The notes under the pieces: model-generated
Told to the model about the DNA's origin: nothing
The model's database searches: none
Seen by the model: only the letters and a program-made list of their open reading frames with translations
Shown: piece after piece, positions 26,366 through 33,522 of the stretch
How positions within the stretch are numbered: the first letter of the stretch is position 1
Layout: every line of letters starts with the position of its first letter
Source of the DNA: Natronomonas salsuginis
GTDB lineage: Archaea > Halobacteriota > Halobacteria > Halobacteriales > Haloarculaceae
DNA: 64,000 nucleotides
NCBI RefSeq assembly: GCF_005239135.1
Contig: NZ_QKNX01000006.1
Span: forward strand, 62,001 to 126,000
Direction: 5' to 3'
Made by a program: the position numbers and the translations under genes

Positions 26366-26608
26366 ATGAGCGCGACCGCACCGGCAGCGGCGACCGAACT
26401 CACGGACAAACAGCGGCAGATCCTGACGTATCTGCGGCGCGAGGGCCGGACCAAGACGTACTTCAAGTCCCGGCTCATCGGCGAGGAGCTCGGGCTGTCG
26501 GCCAAGGAGGTTGGCGCGAACATGAGCGCTATCCGCGACGGAGCGCTCGACGTCGACGTCGAAAAGTGGGGCTACTCCTCGGGGACGACCTGGAAGGTCA
26601 GCGTCTAG
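26366..26608 (+). CDS. Small winged-helix-like protein (DUF7123-like)
   Basis: An 80-residue protein with a predicted winged helix: LTDKQRQILTYLRREGRTKTYFKSRLIGEELGLSAKEVGANMSAI, ending KWGYSSGTTWKVSV. The size and sequence fit a conserved haloarchaeal family of unknown function (DUF7123 by memory); DNA binding is inferred from the fold. CTTTTATC at 26336-26343 lies about 25 bp before the ATG. The stop TAG (26606-26608) interlocks with the stop of the convergent regulator gene in a CTAG palindrome. Confidence 0.8.
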   Translation: MSATAPAAATELTDKQRQILTYLRREGRTKTYFKSRLIGEELGLSAKEVGANMSAIRDGALDVDVEKWGYSSGTTWKVSV

Positions 26609-27204
26609 GGGGCGTAGCGGACGAACTCGTCGGCCGCGTCAGCGAGCTCGACCGCCTCGGGCCCGAACGAGTCAGCGTACCGTACGACGAGGACGAGCAG
26701 CGCCTCAGGCCGTTCGACGCTGTAGCCGCTCGTCCGGGAGAGCAAGCCCGCGGACTCGAGTTTCGCCGCGTACTTCGAGACCGTCGATCGAGACACGTCC
26801 GCCGCCGCCGCAATCTCGCTGCCCGTTGCCTCGGGATCACGGAGCAGCGCCACGAGCATCCGCCGCGGCGTCTCCCGACGGAGGTAGCCGAGCGCCCGCT
26901 GTTCGAACGCGGAGAACCGCCCGGCGGGGAAGTAGCGCTTGTACTCGCCGTCCTTTCGGTGCTCGATCGCGCCGTTGCGCTCGAGCCGCCGGAGGTGGTG
27001 TTGGGTCTCGCCCGTCCCCAACTTGAGGTCGTCACGGAGCTTCGAGAAGTGCGCGCCGGGGGTCGCCGCGAGGTAGCCGACGATCGCCTCCCGGACCTCA
27101 CTCGCGTCGTCGTCGGAGAGCCTGACGAGCGGCGTCGCCGCCCCCAAGGCAGCGAAGCGCTTCAGCGTCGCCCGCTTTCCCTCGTCGACACCCCCGTCGG
27201 TCAT
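26605..27204 (-). CDS. Double winged-helix transcriptional regulator
   Basis: A 199-residue predicted DNA-binding protein with two winged helices: residues about 36-95 (IVGYLAATPGAHFSKLRDDLKLGTGETQHHLRRLERNGAIEHRKDGEYKRYFP) and 105-160 (LGYLRRETPRRMLVALLRDPEATGSEIAAAADVSRSTVSKYAAKLESAGLL). This arrangement is common in haloarchaeal regulators, often annotated MarR- or ArsR-like. Its targets are unknown; it may control the neighbouring SPFH gene, which lies downstream on the same strand. Its stop codon TAG shares the CTAG at 26605-26608 with the convergent gene. Confidence 0.82.
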   Translation of the reverse strand: MTDGGVDEGKRATLKRFAALGAATPLVRLSDDDASEVREAIVGYLAATPGAHFSKLRDDLKLGTGETQHHLRRLERNGAIEHRKDGEYKRYFPAGRFSAFEQRALGYLRRETPRRMLVALLRDPEATGSEIAAAADVSRSTVSKYAAKLESAGLLSRTSGYSVERPEALLVLVVRYADSFGPEAVELADAADEFVRYAP

Positions 27205-27270
27205 TGCGGATGGTAGGTGCGAGCGTGATAAAACAGCTTCGGGACGGCGAACCGTCGGGTCGCGTGACGG

Positions 27271-28425
27271 TCAGTTCGTCTCGGTTTCGAGGTCGTCGCC
27301 GTCGCCGGCCGCTTCGGTCTCCAACTCCCCGTCCATCTCCGCGATGACCTCGTCGGGGTCCTTGATCTTCGCGGGGTCCGCGCCGGTCTTAATCGCCTCG
27401 GCCTCGGCCTCCATCGACTCGACGTCCATCTCGGCCTCCTGATCGATCTGGCCAAGGATCTCCTCGATATCGTCCAAGCCGAGCATCTCGCGGGTCTCCG
27501 CGTCGAAGTCGAGCCCCTCGAGCAGTTGGCCGTCGCTCGTCACGTCACCGCCGGTGAGGTGTTTGCCGTAGCGGCCGACGAGGGAGGTGAGTTCCTGGGG
27601 GAGGACGAACGTGGTCGACTCGCCCTGGCCGATGGCTTCGAGCGTTTCCATGCCGCGTTCGATGATGGCGCGCTCACCCATCGACTCGGCGGATTTCGCT
27701 CGGAGGACCGTCGAGATCGCATCACCCTGCGCCTCGAGGATCTGGCTCTGCTTTTCACCCTGCGCGCGGATAATGTTGGACTGCTTGTCACCCTCGGCCT
27801 TCTCGACGGCGGAGCGGCGTTCACCCTGCGCTTCGAGGATCATCGCACGGCGCTTCCGTTCGGCGGAGGTCTGCTGTTCCATCGCCTGCTGGACGTCCTT
27901 CGAGGGGTTGACCTCTCGGACCTCGACGCTCTCGACTCTGATCCCCCACTCGTCGGTGGGTTCGTCGAGCTCCTTTCGGATCTTCGCGTTGATCTCCTGG
28001 CGCTTGTTCAGCGTGTCGTCGAGTTCCATGTCGCCCAGAACGGCGCGAAGCGTGGTCTGTGCGAGGTTCGAGACGGCCTTCTTGTAGTCGTCGACCTCCA
28101 AGAACGCCTTTCGGGCGTCCATGACCTTGATGTAGACGACGGCGTCGGCGGTCACCGGCGAGTTGTCGCGAGTAATCGCCTCCTGCCGGGGCACGTCGAG
28201 CGTCTGCGTCCGCATGTCGAAGGTGTACGTCCGCGAAACGAACGGCGGGATGAAGTTGATCCCGGGCTCGAGCAACTTTCGATACTCGCCGAACACCGTC
28301 AGCGCGCGCTTCTCGTACGCGTTGACGATCTCGACGGCCTGGTACACCGCGACGATCGCGATCGCGAGCAGGAGGAGGGCAACGAGTGGGAATACCGTTC
28401 CACCCAACTGGAGCGGAGCGAACAT
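27271..28425 (-). CDS. SPFH/Band 7 membrane scaffold protein (stomatin/paraslipin-like)
   Basis: A protein of about 384 residues with one N-terminal transmembrane helix (about 9-30), then the SPFH domain (YEKRALTVFGEYRKLLEPGINFIPPF through REVNPSKDV). A long Glu/Ala/Lys-rich coiled coil follows (MEQQTSAERKRRAMILEAQGERRSAVEKAEGDKQSNIIRAQGEKQSQILEAQG), then an acidic tail. Family members oligomerise on membranes and organise proteases or transporters; NfeD-type partners are usual but none is encoded next to it. Start 28425 is preferred over 28452 because GCTTATGC lies about 28 bp upstream. Confidence 0.9.
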   Translation of the reverse strand: MFAPLQLGGTVFPLVALLLLAIAIVAVYQAVEIVNAYEKRALTVFGEYRKLLEPGINFIPPFVSRTYTFDMRTQTLDVPRQEAITRDNSPVTADAVVYIKVMDARKAFLEVDDYKKAVSNLAQTTLRAVLGDMELDDTLNKRQEINAKIRKELDEPTDEWGIRVESVEVREVNPSKDVQQAMEQQTSAERKRRAMILEAQGERRSAVEKAEGDKQSNIIRAQGEKQSQILEAQGDAISTVLRAKSAESMGERAIIERGMETLEAIGQGESTTFVLPQELTSLVGRYGKHLTGGDVTSDGQLLEGLDFDAETREMLGLDDIEEILGQIDQEAEMDVESMEAEAEAIKTGADPAKIKDPDEVIAEMDGELETEAAGDGDDLETETN

Positions 28426-28479
28426 ACCACCAATTTGGGGCGACGCGTGCATAAGCGTTCGGCCGGGCGATTTGCGCCG

Positions 28480-28884
28480 CTACTCGATCGGGCGGCCGTC
28501 TTTCGTCTCCGGCGCGATGTGGTCGATGAACGACTCCACGTCGGGATCGTTCACCCGAACCCGGACGTGGATCTCGCCCAGCTCGCTCCCACCGCCGACG
28601 GCGAAGTTGACGACGCCGCGGAACGCCGCCTGCTTTTTCAGGTCGAAACTGAACGTGTCGCCGTCCTGGCCCGAAAAGAAGGCCCCGCGGGCGGTGTCGA
28701 GGATCGCCTGCTCGTGGAGACGTTCCGAAAAGCGATCCATCGAGTGAGACGTCGCCAGCAGCTCGCCCGGATGCGTCTCGATCTCCGCCTCCGGAAAGAG
28801 GTTCGAGATCGCGTCGGCGACCCGATCGGTGACCTCGGTGTCGTTGACCGGCGCGGTGATCTGCACGTCGACGCTGTAGATCAC
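28480..28884 (-). CDS. UPF0201-family RNA-binding-like protein
   Basis: A 134-residue protein that reads VQITAPVNDTEVTDRVADAISNLFPEAEIE, with HSMDRFSERLHEQAILDTARGAFF and GEIHVRVRV later on. It matches the archaeal UPF0201 (COG1325) family, which has a ribosomal-protein-L5-like fold and is thought to bind RNA. The start is GTG at 28884, overlapping the stop of the upstream kinase-like gene by four bases (GTGA). The pairing with the UPF0200 gene is conserved in many archaea and suggests a shared, still undefined, role. Confidence 0.85.
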   Translation of the reverse strand: MIYSVDVQITAPVNDTEVTDRVADAISNLFPEAEIETHPGELLATSHSMDRFSERLHEQAILDTARGAFFSGQDGDTFSFDLKKQAAFRGVVNFAVGGGSELGEIHVRVRVNDPDVESFIDHIAPETKDGRPIE

Positions 28885-29417
28885 GCCTCGAGCACCTCCC
28901 GAACGCGTTCGCGGAACGCCGCCAGCGTCCCGGTGTTCTCGATCGTCACGTCGGCGCGCTCCAGCGCCGCGCCCAGCCCGAAGCCAAGTTCGCGCTCGTC
29001 GCGGGCCGCGAGCGATTCGCCGCCCTCGACGTTGTCGCGGCCGCGCTCGGTGATCCGCGCCTTTCGGAGTTCGAACGGCGCCTCGACGCCGACGAGCGTG
29101 AACGCCTCGCCGAAGCGCTCCTCGAAGACGTCGACCTCGGCGTCGGACCGGATCCCGTCGACGACCACGGTGTCGCTCTTCTCCAGCGCCGCCTCGATGT
29201 GCGGCAGCGAGGCCTCGGCGATCGCGGTGGGGCCGTTCTCCTCGCGCAGCGCGCTCGCGACCTCGCCGTGGTGGTTGGCCGGGTCCAGCCCGCGATCGCG
29301 GCACTCGGCGCGGATCACGTCGCCCATCGTCACGACCGGCACGTCGGCGCGCTCGGCGACGGCGGCGAACTCCCCTTTGCCGCTGCCCGCCAGCCCGACG
29401 GTTGCGATGACTCGCAT
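28881..29417 (-). CDS. UPF0200-family nucleotide kinase-like protein
   Basis: A 178-residue P-loop protein: Walker A GLAGSGKGE near the N-terminus, then VVTMGDVIRAECRDRGLDP, VVVDGIRSDAEVDVF and RKARITERGRDN, as in dephospho-CoA kinase or adenylate-kinase-like enzymes. This is the archaeal UPF0200 group; its phosphate acceptor is not established. It forms an operon with the UPF0201 gene downstream (4-bp overlap). Confidence 0.87.
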   Translation of the reverse strand: MRVIATVGLAGSGKGEFAAVAERADVPVVTMGDVIRAECRDRGLDPANHHGEVASALREENGPTAIAEASLPHIEAALEKSDTVVVDGIRSDAEVDVFEERFGEAFTLVGVEAPFELRKARITERGRDNVEGGESLAARDERELGFGLGAALERADVTIENTGTLAAFRERVREVLEA

Positions 29418-29520
29418 TCAGCGGCGATACGACGAGCGCGCGTTTGAAGGCTTTGTTGTGCGTTCGAAGCGGGGGCAAACCCGTGTCGTTTTTGAGGGGG
29501 CCACGACTATCCGCATCCGA

Positions 29521-29624
29521 GGGCACGTAGCTCAGCTAGGACAGAGCGTCGGACTTCTAACCGCGCCGGTGTTCCGGTGTGGGGGGATATCCGATGGTCG
29601 TGGGTTCGAATCCCACCGTGCTCG
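29521..29624 (+). tRNA. tRNA-Arg (anticodon TCT) with intron
   Basis: The acceptor stem GGGCACG/CGTGCTC, D-arm GCTC...GAGC, anticodon stem TCGGA/TCCGA, T-arm GTGGG-TTCGAAT-CCCAC and discriminator G all fold. The anticodon TCT is at 29556-29558. Between the anticodon loop and the 3' half of its stem lies about 29 extra bases (about 29560-29588, ±1), consistent with an intron at the canonical 37/38 position. It contains a 9-bp hairpin CCGCGCCGG/CCGGTGTGG with a TGTT loop. CCA is not encoded. Extra copies of the 3' end follow downstream. Confidence 0.9.
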
Positions 29625-29917
29625 CTGCTGCGAACGACAGTGAGCAGCGCGAGCGCCGGGATTCGAATCACGGCAGACCGAGCGAAGCGAGGTCTGGCAT
29701 CGGGTTCGAATCCCACCGTGCTCGCTCCCCCTTTTTACTTCGTCGGGTTCGTCTCCGGCGAACCACTCCTATTAAAAAATTTGGGGGAACAACTGCCGGA
29801 CGCTCCCTCCGGTCACGTCCGGAGAACTGCGTTCGCTTCGCTCGCGCGGATGCTCTCTTCAGAGCCAAGCGCCGCAAGCGAACGGGAGCGACCGCAGTTC
29901 GAATCCCACCGTGCTCG
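29602..29917 (+). repeat. Three direct copies of the tRNA-Arg 3' end (att-like)
   Basis: The 25-bp sequence GGGTTCGAATCCCACCGTGC TCGCT lies inside the tRNA at 29602-29626 and is repeated identically at 29702-29726, exactly 100 bp on. A third copy, 21 bp identical, is at 29897-29917. Repeats of a tRNA 3' end downstream of the gene are typical attL/attR scars of tyrosine-integrase elements. The intervening 75 and 170 bp hold no integrase and no convincing gene. Confidence 0.85.
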
Positions 29918-29966
29918 TGGTAATGCTGGGCTCGAAAGAGCGGAGCGACGGGAGCCGCCCACTCGT

Positions 29967-30262
29967 TCAGTCGAACCCGTAGCGTTTGTGCGCTTCGTCG
30001 ATGTCCAGAATCTCGATCATACGGACCTCCGCATCGGCTCCGAGAACGTCGTAGAACGCGGTGTGGGTCCGACCGATATGTATCGGGTATAATCCTTCGC
30101 CGTCGACGACCAGCTTTTGTTTGTCACCGGATCCGGACCCCGGCCTCGGATACGAGTCGTCTGATAACTTCCGAAGGTCATCCTTCACGATCGTCTGCTC
30201 TTTTCATCCAGTGCGGCGACGTACTTGCGGGCCGCCTCCGCGAGGAGGACCTGATAACTCAT
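29967..30262 (-). pseudogene. RelE-type toxin, frameshifted
   Basis: From ATG 30262 the minus strand encodes SYQVLLAEAARKYVAALDEK SRR, then stops at a TGA (about 30186). The following RelE core (VKDDLRKLSDDSYPRPGSGSGDKQKLVVDGEGLYPIHIGRTHTAFYDVL...EILDIDEAHKRYGFD) continues in another frame to 29967. A single missing base near 30190 explains the break. Intact relatives are RelE/ParE-type mRNA interferases of about 90 residues that cleave mRNA at the ribosome. The toxin is therefore probably inactive, unless the second frame is translated alone from a GTG at 30188. The antitoxin gene precedes it. Confidence 0.72.
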
Positions 30263-30449
30263 CGAGCGATGTCAGTTCCTCGCTGTCCGCCTCCCGGACC
30301 TCTTTGACTCGCTCGGCGAGCTGTCGCCGCTGGTGTTCTCGGATCAACTCCGCGAGCAGGTCGTCGTACGTCTCGCCTGCCCCTTTCAGTTCGTTCAGTT
30401 CCTTCCACCGTTCCTCTGTGACCGGGATTCGCTTGCTGGCGTTGGACAT
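30204..30449 (-). CDS. Antitoxin of a RelE-type toxin-antitoxin pair
   Basis: The frame starts MSNASKRIPVTEERWKELNELKGAGETYDDLLAELIREHQRRQL, a small ribbon/helix-rich antitoxin pattern common in haloarchaea, and encodes 81 residues. Related antitoxins are about 65 residues; here the frame runs on past LDEL across the toxin start before reaching TGA at 30204-30206, suggesting a lost stop or a small indel. It lies beside the tRNA-Arg att scars, consistent with carriage on an integrated element. Confidence 0.68.
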   Translation of the reverse strand: MSNASKRIPVTEERWKELNELKGAGETYDDLLAELIREHQRRQLAERVKEVREADSEELTSLDELSGPPRGGGPQVRRRTG

Positions 30450-30574
30450 GTGTCTTGGTTCCTGTCAATCCTTACAACGCTTACAAGGAAACGTCTTCGG
30501 CGGTCGGCTTCCATACGACAATATCGGAGTCGCTATTTCGAGAACGTCAGCCCTCACCGTGCTCGTGAGACTGC

Positions 30575-31228
30575 CTACTCCACCCGCTCGACCCCTGCTC
30601 CCCGAACGTTCGACTGCACGCTCCGCATCCCCTGTTTCGCCTTCTGCTTCGAGGCGTAGCCCTGCCCGCTGTCGGCGACGATGTTACCGTTGTCGTGGAC
30701 CAACCGCCACCGCCACTTCCCGCCCGAATCCTCGAACAGTTCGAACGTGGCGTCGCTGCCGCCCTCCGAGACGACGCCGTCGTCCTCTTTCGACGTATCG
30801 ACGACGTACGCGCCGGGGGCGTTCGCCTTGACGCTGTCGAGTCCCTGTTCGGCCTTCTGTGCGGAGGCGTACCCCTCGCCCGAGTCGGCGATGATGTTGC
30901 CGTTGTCGTGGACGAGTCGCCAGCGGTATTTCTCCGCGGCGTCCTCGAATAACTCGAACGTCGCCTTGCTGGCGTCGGCGTCGAGGTCGATGTCGTCCTC
31001 GCCCTCCGTCCACGCCAGTTCGAGTTCGAGGGTGACTTGATCGCCCTCGCGCTCGACTTCGACCTCCATGGTGGGGTCGGCCGGCGGCGTCACGGTCACC
31101 GTCTGCTCCTCGTCGGCCGGCACGGGCTCGCCGCGGCTGAGCGCGTTCGCCAGCCGCCGGAGGTACGTCGCGATCCCCCGTCGGCTCCGCTTCGTCTCTG
31201 CCTCGTGGACGGTCTCCTCGTCGGGCAT
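30575..31228 (-). CDS. Amphi-Trp domain protein with two DUF1508 (YegP-like) repeats
   Basis: A 217-residue protein. An N-terminal amphi-Trp-type domain (RRGIATYLRRLANALSRGEPVPADEEQTVTVTPP...EVEVEREGDQVTLELELAW) is followed by two near-identical DUF1508 units of about 50 residues (TFELFEDAAEKYRWRLVHDNGNIIADSGEGYASAQKAEQG and TFELFEDSGGKWRWRLVHDNGNIVADSGQGYASKQKAKQG). HVO_2922-type proteins have this architecture; function unknown. ATG 31228 is about 25 bp from the TATA element CTATATGG at 31250-31257 (minus), so it is probably leaderless. Upstream ATGs at 31237 and 31240 are possible. Confidence 0.82.
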   Translation of the reverse strand: MPDEETVHEAETKRSRRGIATYLRRLANALSRGEPVPADEEQTVTVTPPADPTMEVEVEREGDQVTLELELAWTEGEDDIDLDADASKATFELFEDAAEKYRWRLVHDNGNIIADSGEGYASAQKAEQGLDSVKANAPGAYVVDTSKEDDGVVSEGGSDATFELFEDSGGKWRWRLVHDNGNIVADSGQGYASKQKAKQGMRSVQSNVRGAGVERVE

Positions 31229-31281
31229 ACGGTGCATCATCGTTCGGGAGCCATATAGTGGTACTCCCGGCGAAAGTGCGT

Positions 31282-32136
31282 TTACAGCGCCGTGATGAGC
31301 GATTTTTCGCCCTCGATCGCGACCGAATCGCCGACCGAGATGCGCTTGCCCCACTCCGAGGTCGGGATACGCGTCACGACCGCGAGGTAGTAGTCGCCGG
31401 CGTCCAACTCGTCGTGGGCGCCCAGCAGCGTCGGATCGCCCCACGGGGGGAACGTCTCCTTGCGTTTCCGCGTGAACTCCTTGACGAACGTCTTCAGCAG
31501 TTCGCCACTGTCGGGGTTCTGTGCGGGGACCGAACAGCGCGGCAGCGGGCGGAGCCCCTGCATCGACACGTCGCCGATCTCGAAGGTGACGAGGTGGTCC
31601 TCGTCCGCGTAGAGGCGGTCCTCCCAGAACGGCTCGACGCCGTCGACGACGATGTTCGGCCGCGCGCGTCGTCGCATCTCCTCGGGCCCGTCGATCAGGT
31701 CCGGGAACCACGACGCGACCGTTTCGAGCGTCGCTTTGCTCACGATTGACGGCCCCGTGGTGGTGATCATCTTCCGCGACAGCGCACCGGCGTTGTCGGT
31801 GTAGTTCGTGTTCGCCTTCTCCAGTCTGACCGGCTCGTCGAAGAAGTCGCTGAACCACGCTTCGACCCGTTCGGTCTCGTCGTCGAGAACGAACCGAGCC
31901 CTGTCGTCGTCCGCGTCCGTCCACAGCGTGACGGCTCCCTCCTCGAGGTCGAACGACGATCGAACCCGCTGGATCTCGGGGTTCCGCCGCCCGTTGACGT
32001 ACTCGTCGTCCTCGCTGAACAGCGCGTACTTGCGGTCGTAGCGAAGGGAACCGGACTCCGCGACCTCGACCGCGTCGGGTTCCTCGGGTCGAAGCCCCTT
32101 GATCGGGTACACCGAGATGTTCGAAATTGTGGCCAT
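31282..32136 (-). CDS. MOSC-domain protein
   Basis: A 284-residue protein with the MOSC N-terminal beta-barrel (ISVYPIKGLRPEEPDAVEVAESGSLRYDRKYALF) and MOSC domain containing FWEDRLYADED, MQGLRPLPRCSVPAQNPDSG and FPPWGDP. The Cys in PRCSVP corresponds to the conserved Cys of molybdenum cofactor sulfurase C-terminal and mARC-type proteins, so handling of sulfur or a molybdenum cofactor is likely. The substrate is not known. ATG 32136 is about 25 bp downstream of TATATATG (minus, about 32160-32167). Confidence 0.88.
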   Translation of the reverse strand: MATISNISVYPIKGLRPEEPDAVEVAESGSLRYDRKYALFSEDDEYVNGRRNPEIQRVRSSFDLEEGAVTLWTDADDDRARFVLDDETERVEAWFSDFFDEPVRLEKANTNYTDNAGALSRKMITTTGPSIVSKATLETVASWFPDLIDGPEEMRRRARPNIVVDGVEPFWEDRLYADEDHLVTFEIGDVSMQGLRPLPRCSVPAQNPDSGELLKTFVKEFTRKRKETFPPWGDPTLLGAHDELDAGDYYLAVVTRIPTSEWGKRISVGDSVAIEGEKSLITAL

Positions 32137-32200
32137 GTTCGGCGACATTCGCGAAGCCGGCATATATACGTTCGTGCGACCGTCGCGTTCGACGCTCCGC

Positions 32201-33274
32201 TCAGTCCCCGCCGCTGACGCGGTGGAACGGCCCGTGAGCGATGGTCTCTCGGAGATCGGCGACCGTCTCCCGGCTGGCGGTGGAGGCGGCTTCGAGCACC
32301 GCGAACACCTCCAACCGCGAGACCTTCACGTCCGCTTGGGTCAGCGCGTCCTCGGGTCGCTCTTCGAGTTCGCGCAGCGTGCCGACGGCCAGCACGTATG
32401 GGACGAGCCACGCTGAGAGGGTGTTCCCCCCGTGCAGCGGCATCGCCTCCAGATACGCCTGCGCCTCGTCGAGACACGAACGGGCGAGATCGGCCGTTCG
32501 GGAGACGACTCGCGCCGATCCGGCCCGGTGTTTCGGGTCGGTGACGGCGTCCTGCGGAACGCCTTCCGCGGCGAGCCACTCCGCGGGCAGATAGACGTTG
32601 TTCTCCTCGCTGTAGTCGTCGTACACGTCCTTCGAGACGTTGACCAACTGGAGGAGCAGCCCGAACGTCTCGGCGGTGTCGTGCATCGTCTCGGCGCGCG
32701 TCTCCGGAACGTCTTCGCGCGTGAGCAGGTTCGTGATCAGCGCCCCGACCGTTCCGGCGGCGTAGTAGCAGTACTCCTCGAGTTCGTCGCGGTCGCTGAT
32801 CCGGAGTCCGCCCTCGTCGGCGTACCGTTCGACGAACATCGCCATCCCGCCGATCATCTCCCGAACCGGCGGGAGAACGGCCTCTCGAACGTCCTCGGGC
32901 AGCTCCGCGAACGTTGCGGCGATCGTCGGTATCCCGGCGACGACGTCCCAGTCCGCGCTTCGCTCTCCCGCCGGCGGGAGCCACGGGTCGACTGCTGCGC
33001 GGAACTCGGCGATCGTCGTCTCCGAGTCCGGATCGAGCGCCGCTTCGTACAGGTACAAGAGGGCGGCTTGGCGGCGCGTCTTGATGTGTCCGGCGTCCTC
33101 GATGGTGTCCGCGACCCGACAGAGCAGGTAGCCGAGACAGATGTGGCTCGACATCGGCTCCTCGAGCACGTCGACGGTCAGCGCAAACGTTCGCGAGACG
33201 CGCTGGACCGACTCGTGACACCATTCGTAATCCGGATCCGGTGGCTCCAACGGCTGTGACGACGCGCGCGTCAT
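32201..33274 (-). CDS. Squalene/phytoene synthase family protein
   Basis: A 357-residue head-to-head prenyl synthase. Asp-rich region 1 is CRVADTIEDAG and region 2 is VNVSKDVYDDYSEENNVYLP; FGLLLQLVN and YCYYAAGTVGALI are further family segments. Products could be squalene (from farnesyl-PP) or phytoene (from geranylgeranyl-PP, the first step to bacterioruberin); the sequence does not decide by eye. The N-terminal CHESVQRVSRTFALTVDVL resembles the squalene synthase side. No other carotenoid gene is adjacent. ATG 33274 was taken as start. Confidence 0.9.
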   Translation of the reverse strand: MTRASSQPLEPPDPDYEWCHESVQRVSRTFALTVDVLEEPMSSHICLGYLLCRVADTIEDAGHIKTRRQAALLYLYEAALDPDSETTIAEFRAAVDPWLPPAGERSADWDVVAGIPTIAATFAELPEDVREAVLPPVREMIGGMAMFVERYADEGGLRISDRDELEEYCYYAAGTVGALITNLLTREDVPETRAETMHDTAETFGLLLQLVNVSKDVYDDYSEENNVYLPAEWLAAEGVPQDAVTDPKHRAGSARVVSRTADLARSCLDEAQAYLEAMPLHGGNTLSAWLVPYVLAVGTLRELEERPEDALTQADVKVSRLEVFAVLEAASTASRETVADLRETIAHGPFHRVSGGD

Positions 33275-33522
33275 TGGGGCTCGCTCGGATCGTCGTCACG
33301 TTGTTGCGGGAACGTCGATCCCGTTCGGTCCAGTCGGTTCCTCGATCGCTGATCGAATCTGATGGTACTCATTGCTACACGCGGGGAGATCGGCTTCTAT
33401 CGGGTCGGTAGGCGTTCGATCAACAAATAACCCGTGCAGATTATCGCCCCGCCGCACCGACCGTGGTGACTCCACCTCCGTCTCGCCCCAACGTTGATGC
33501 GCAACGGGGGTGATCGTGGCGT

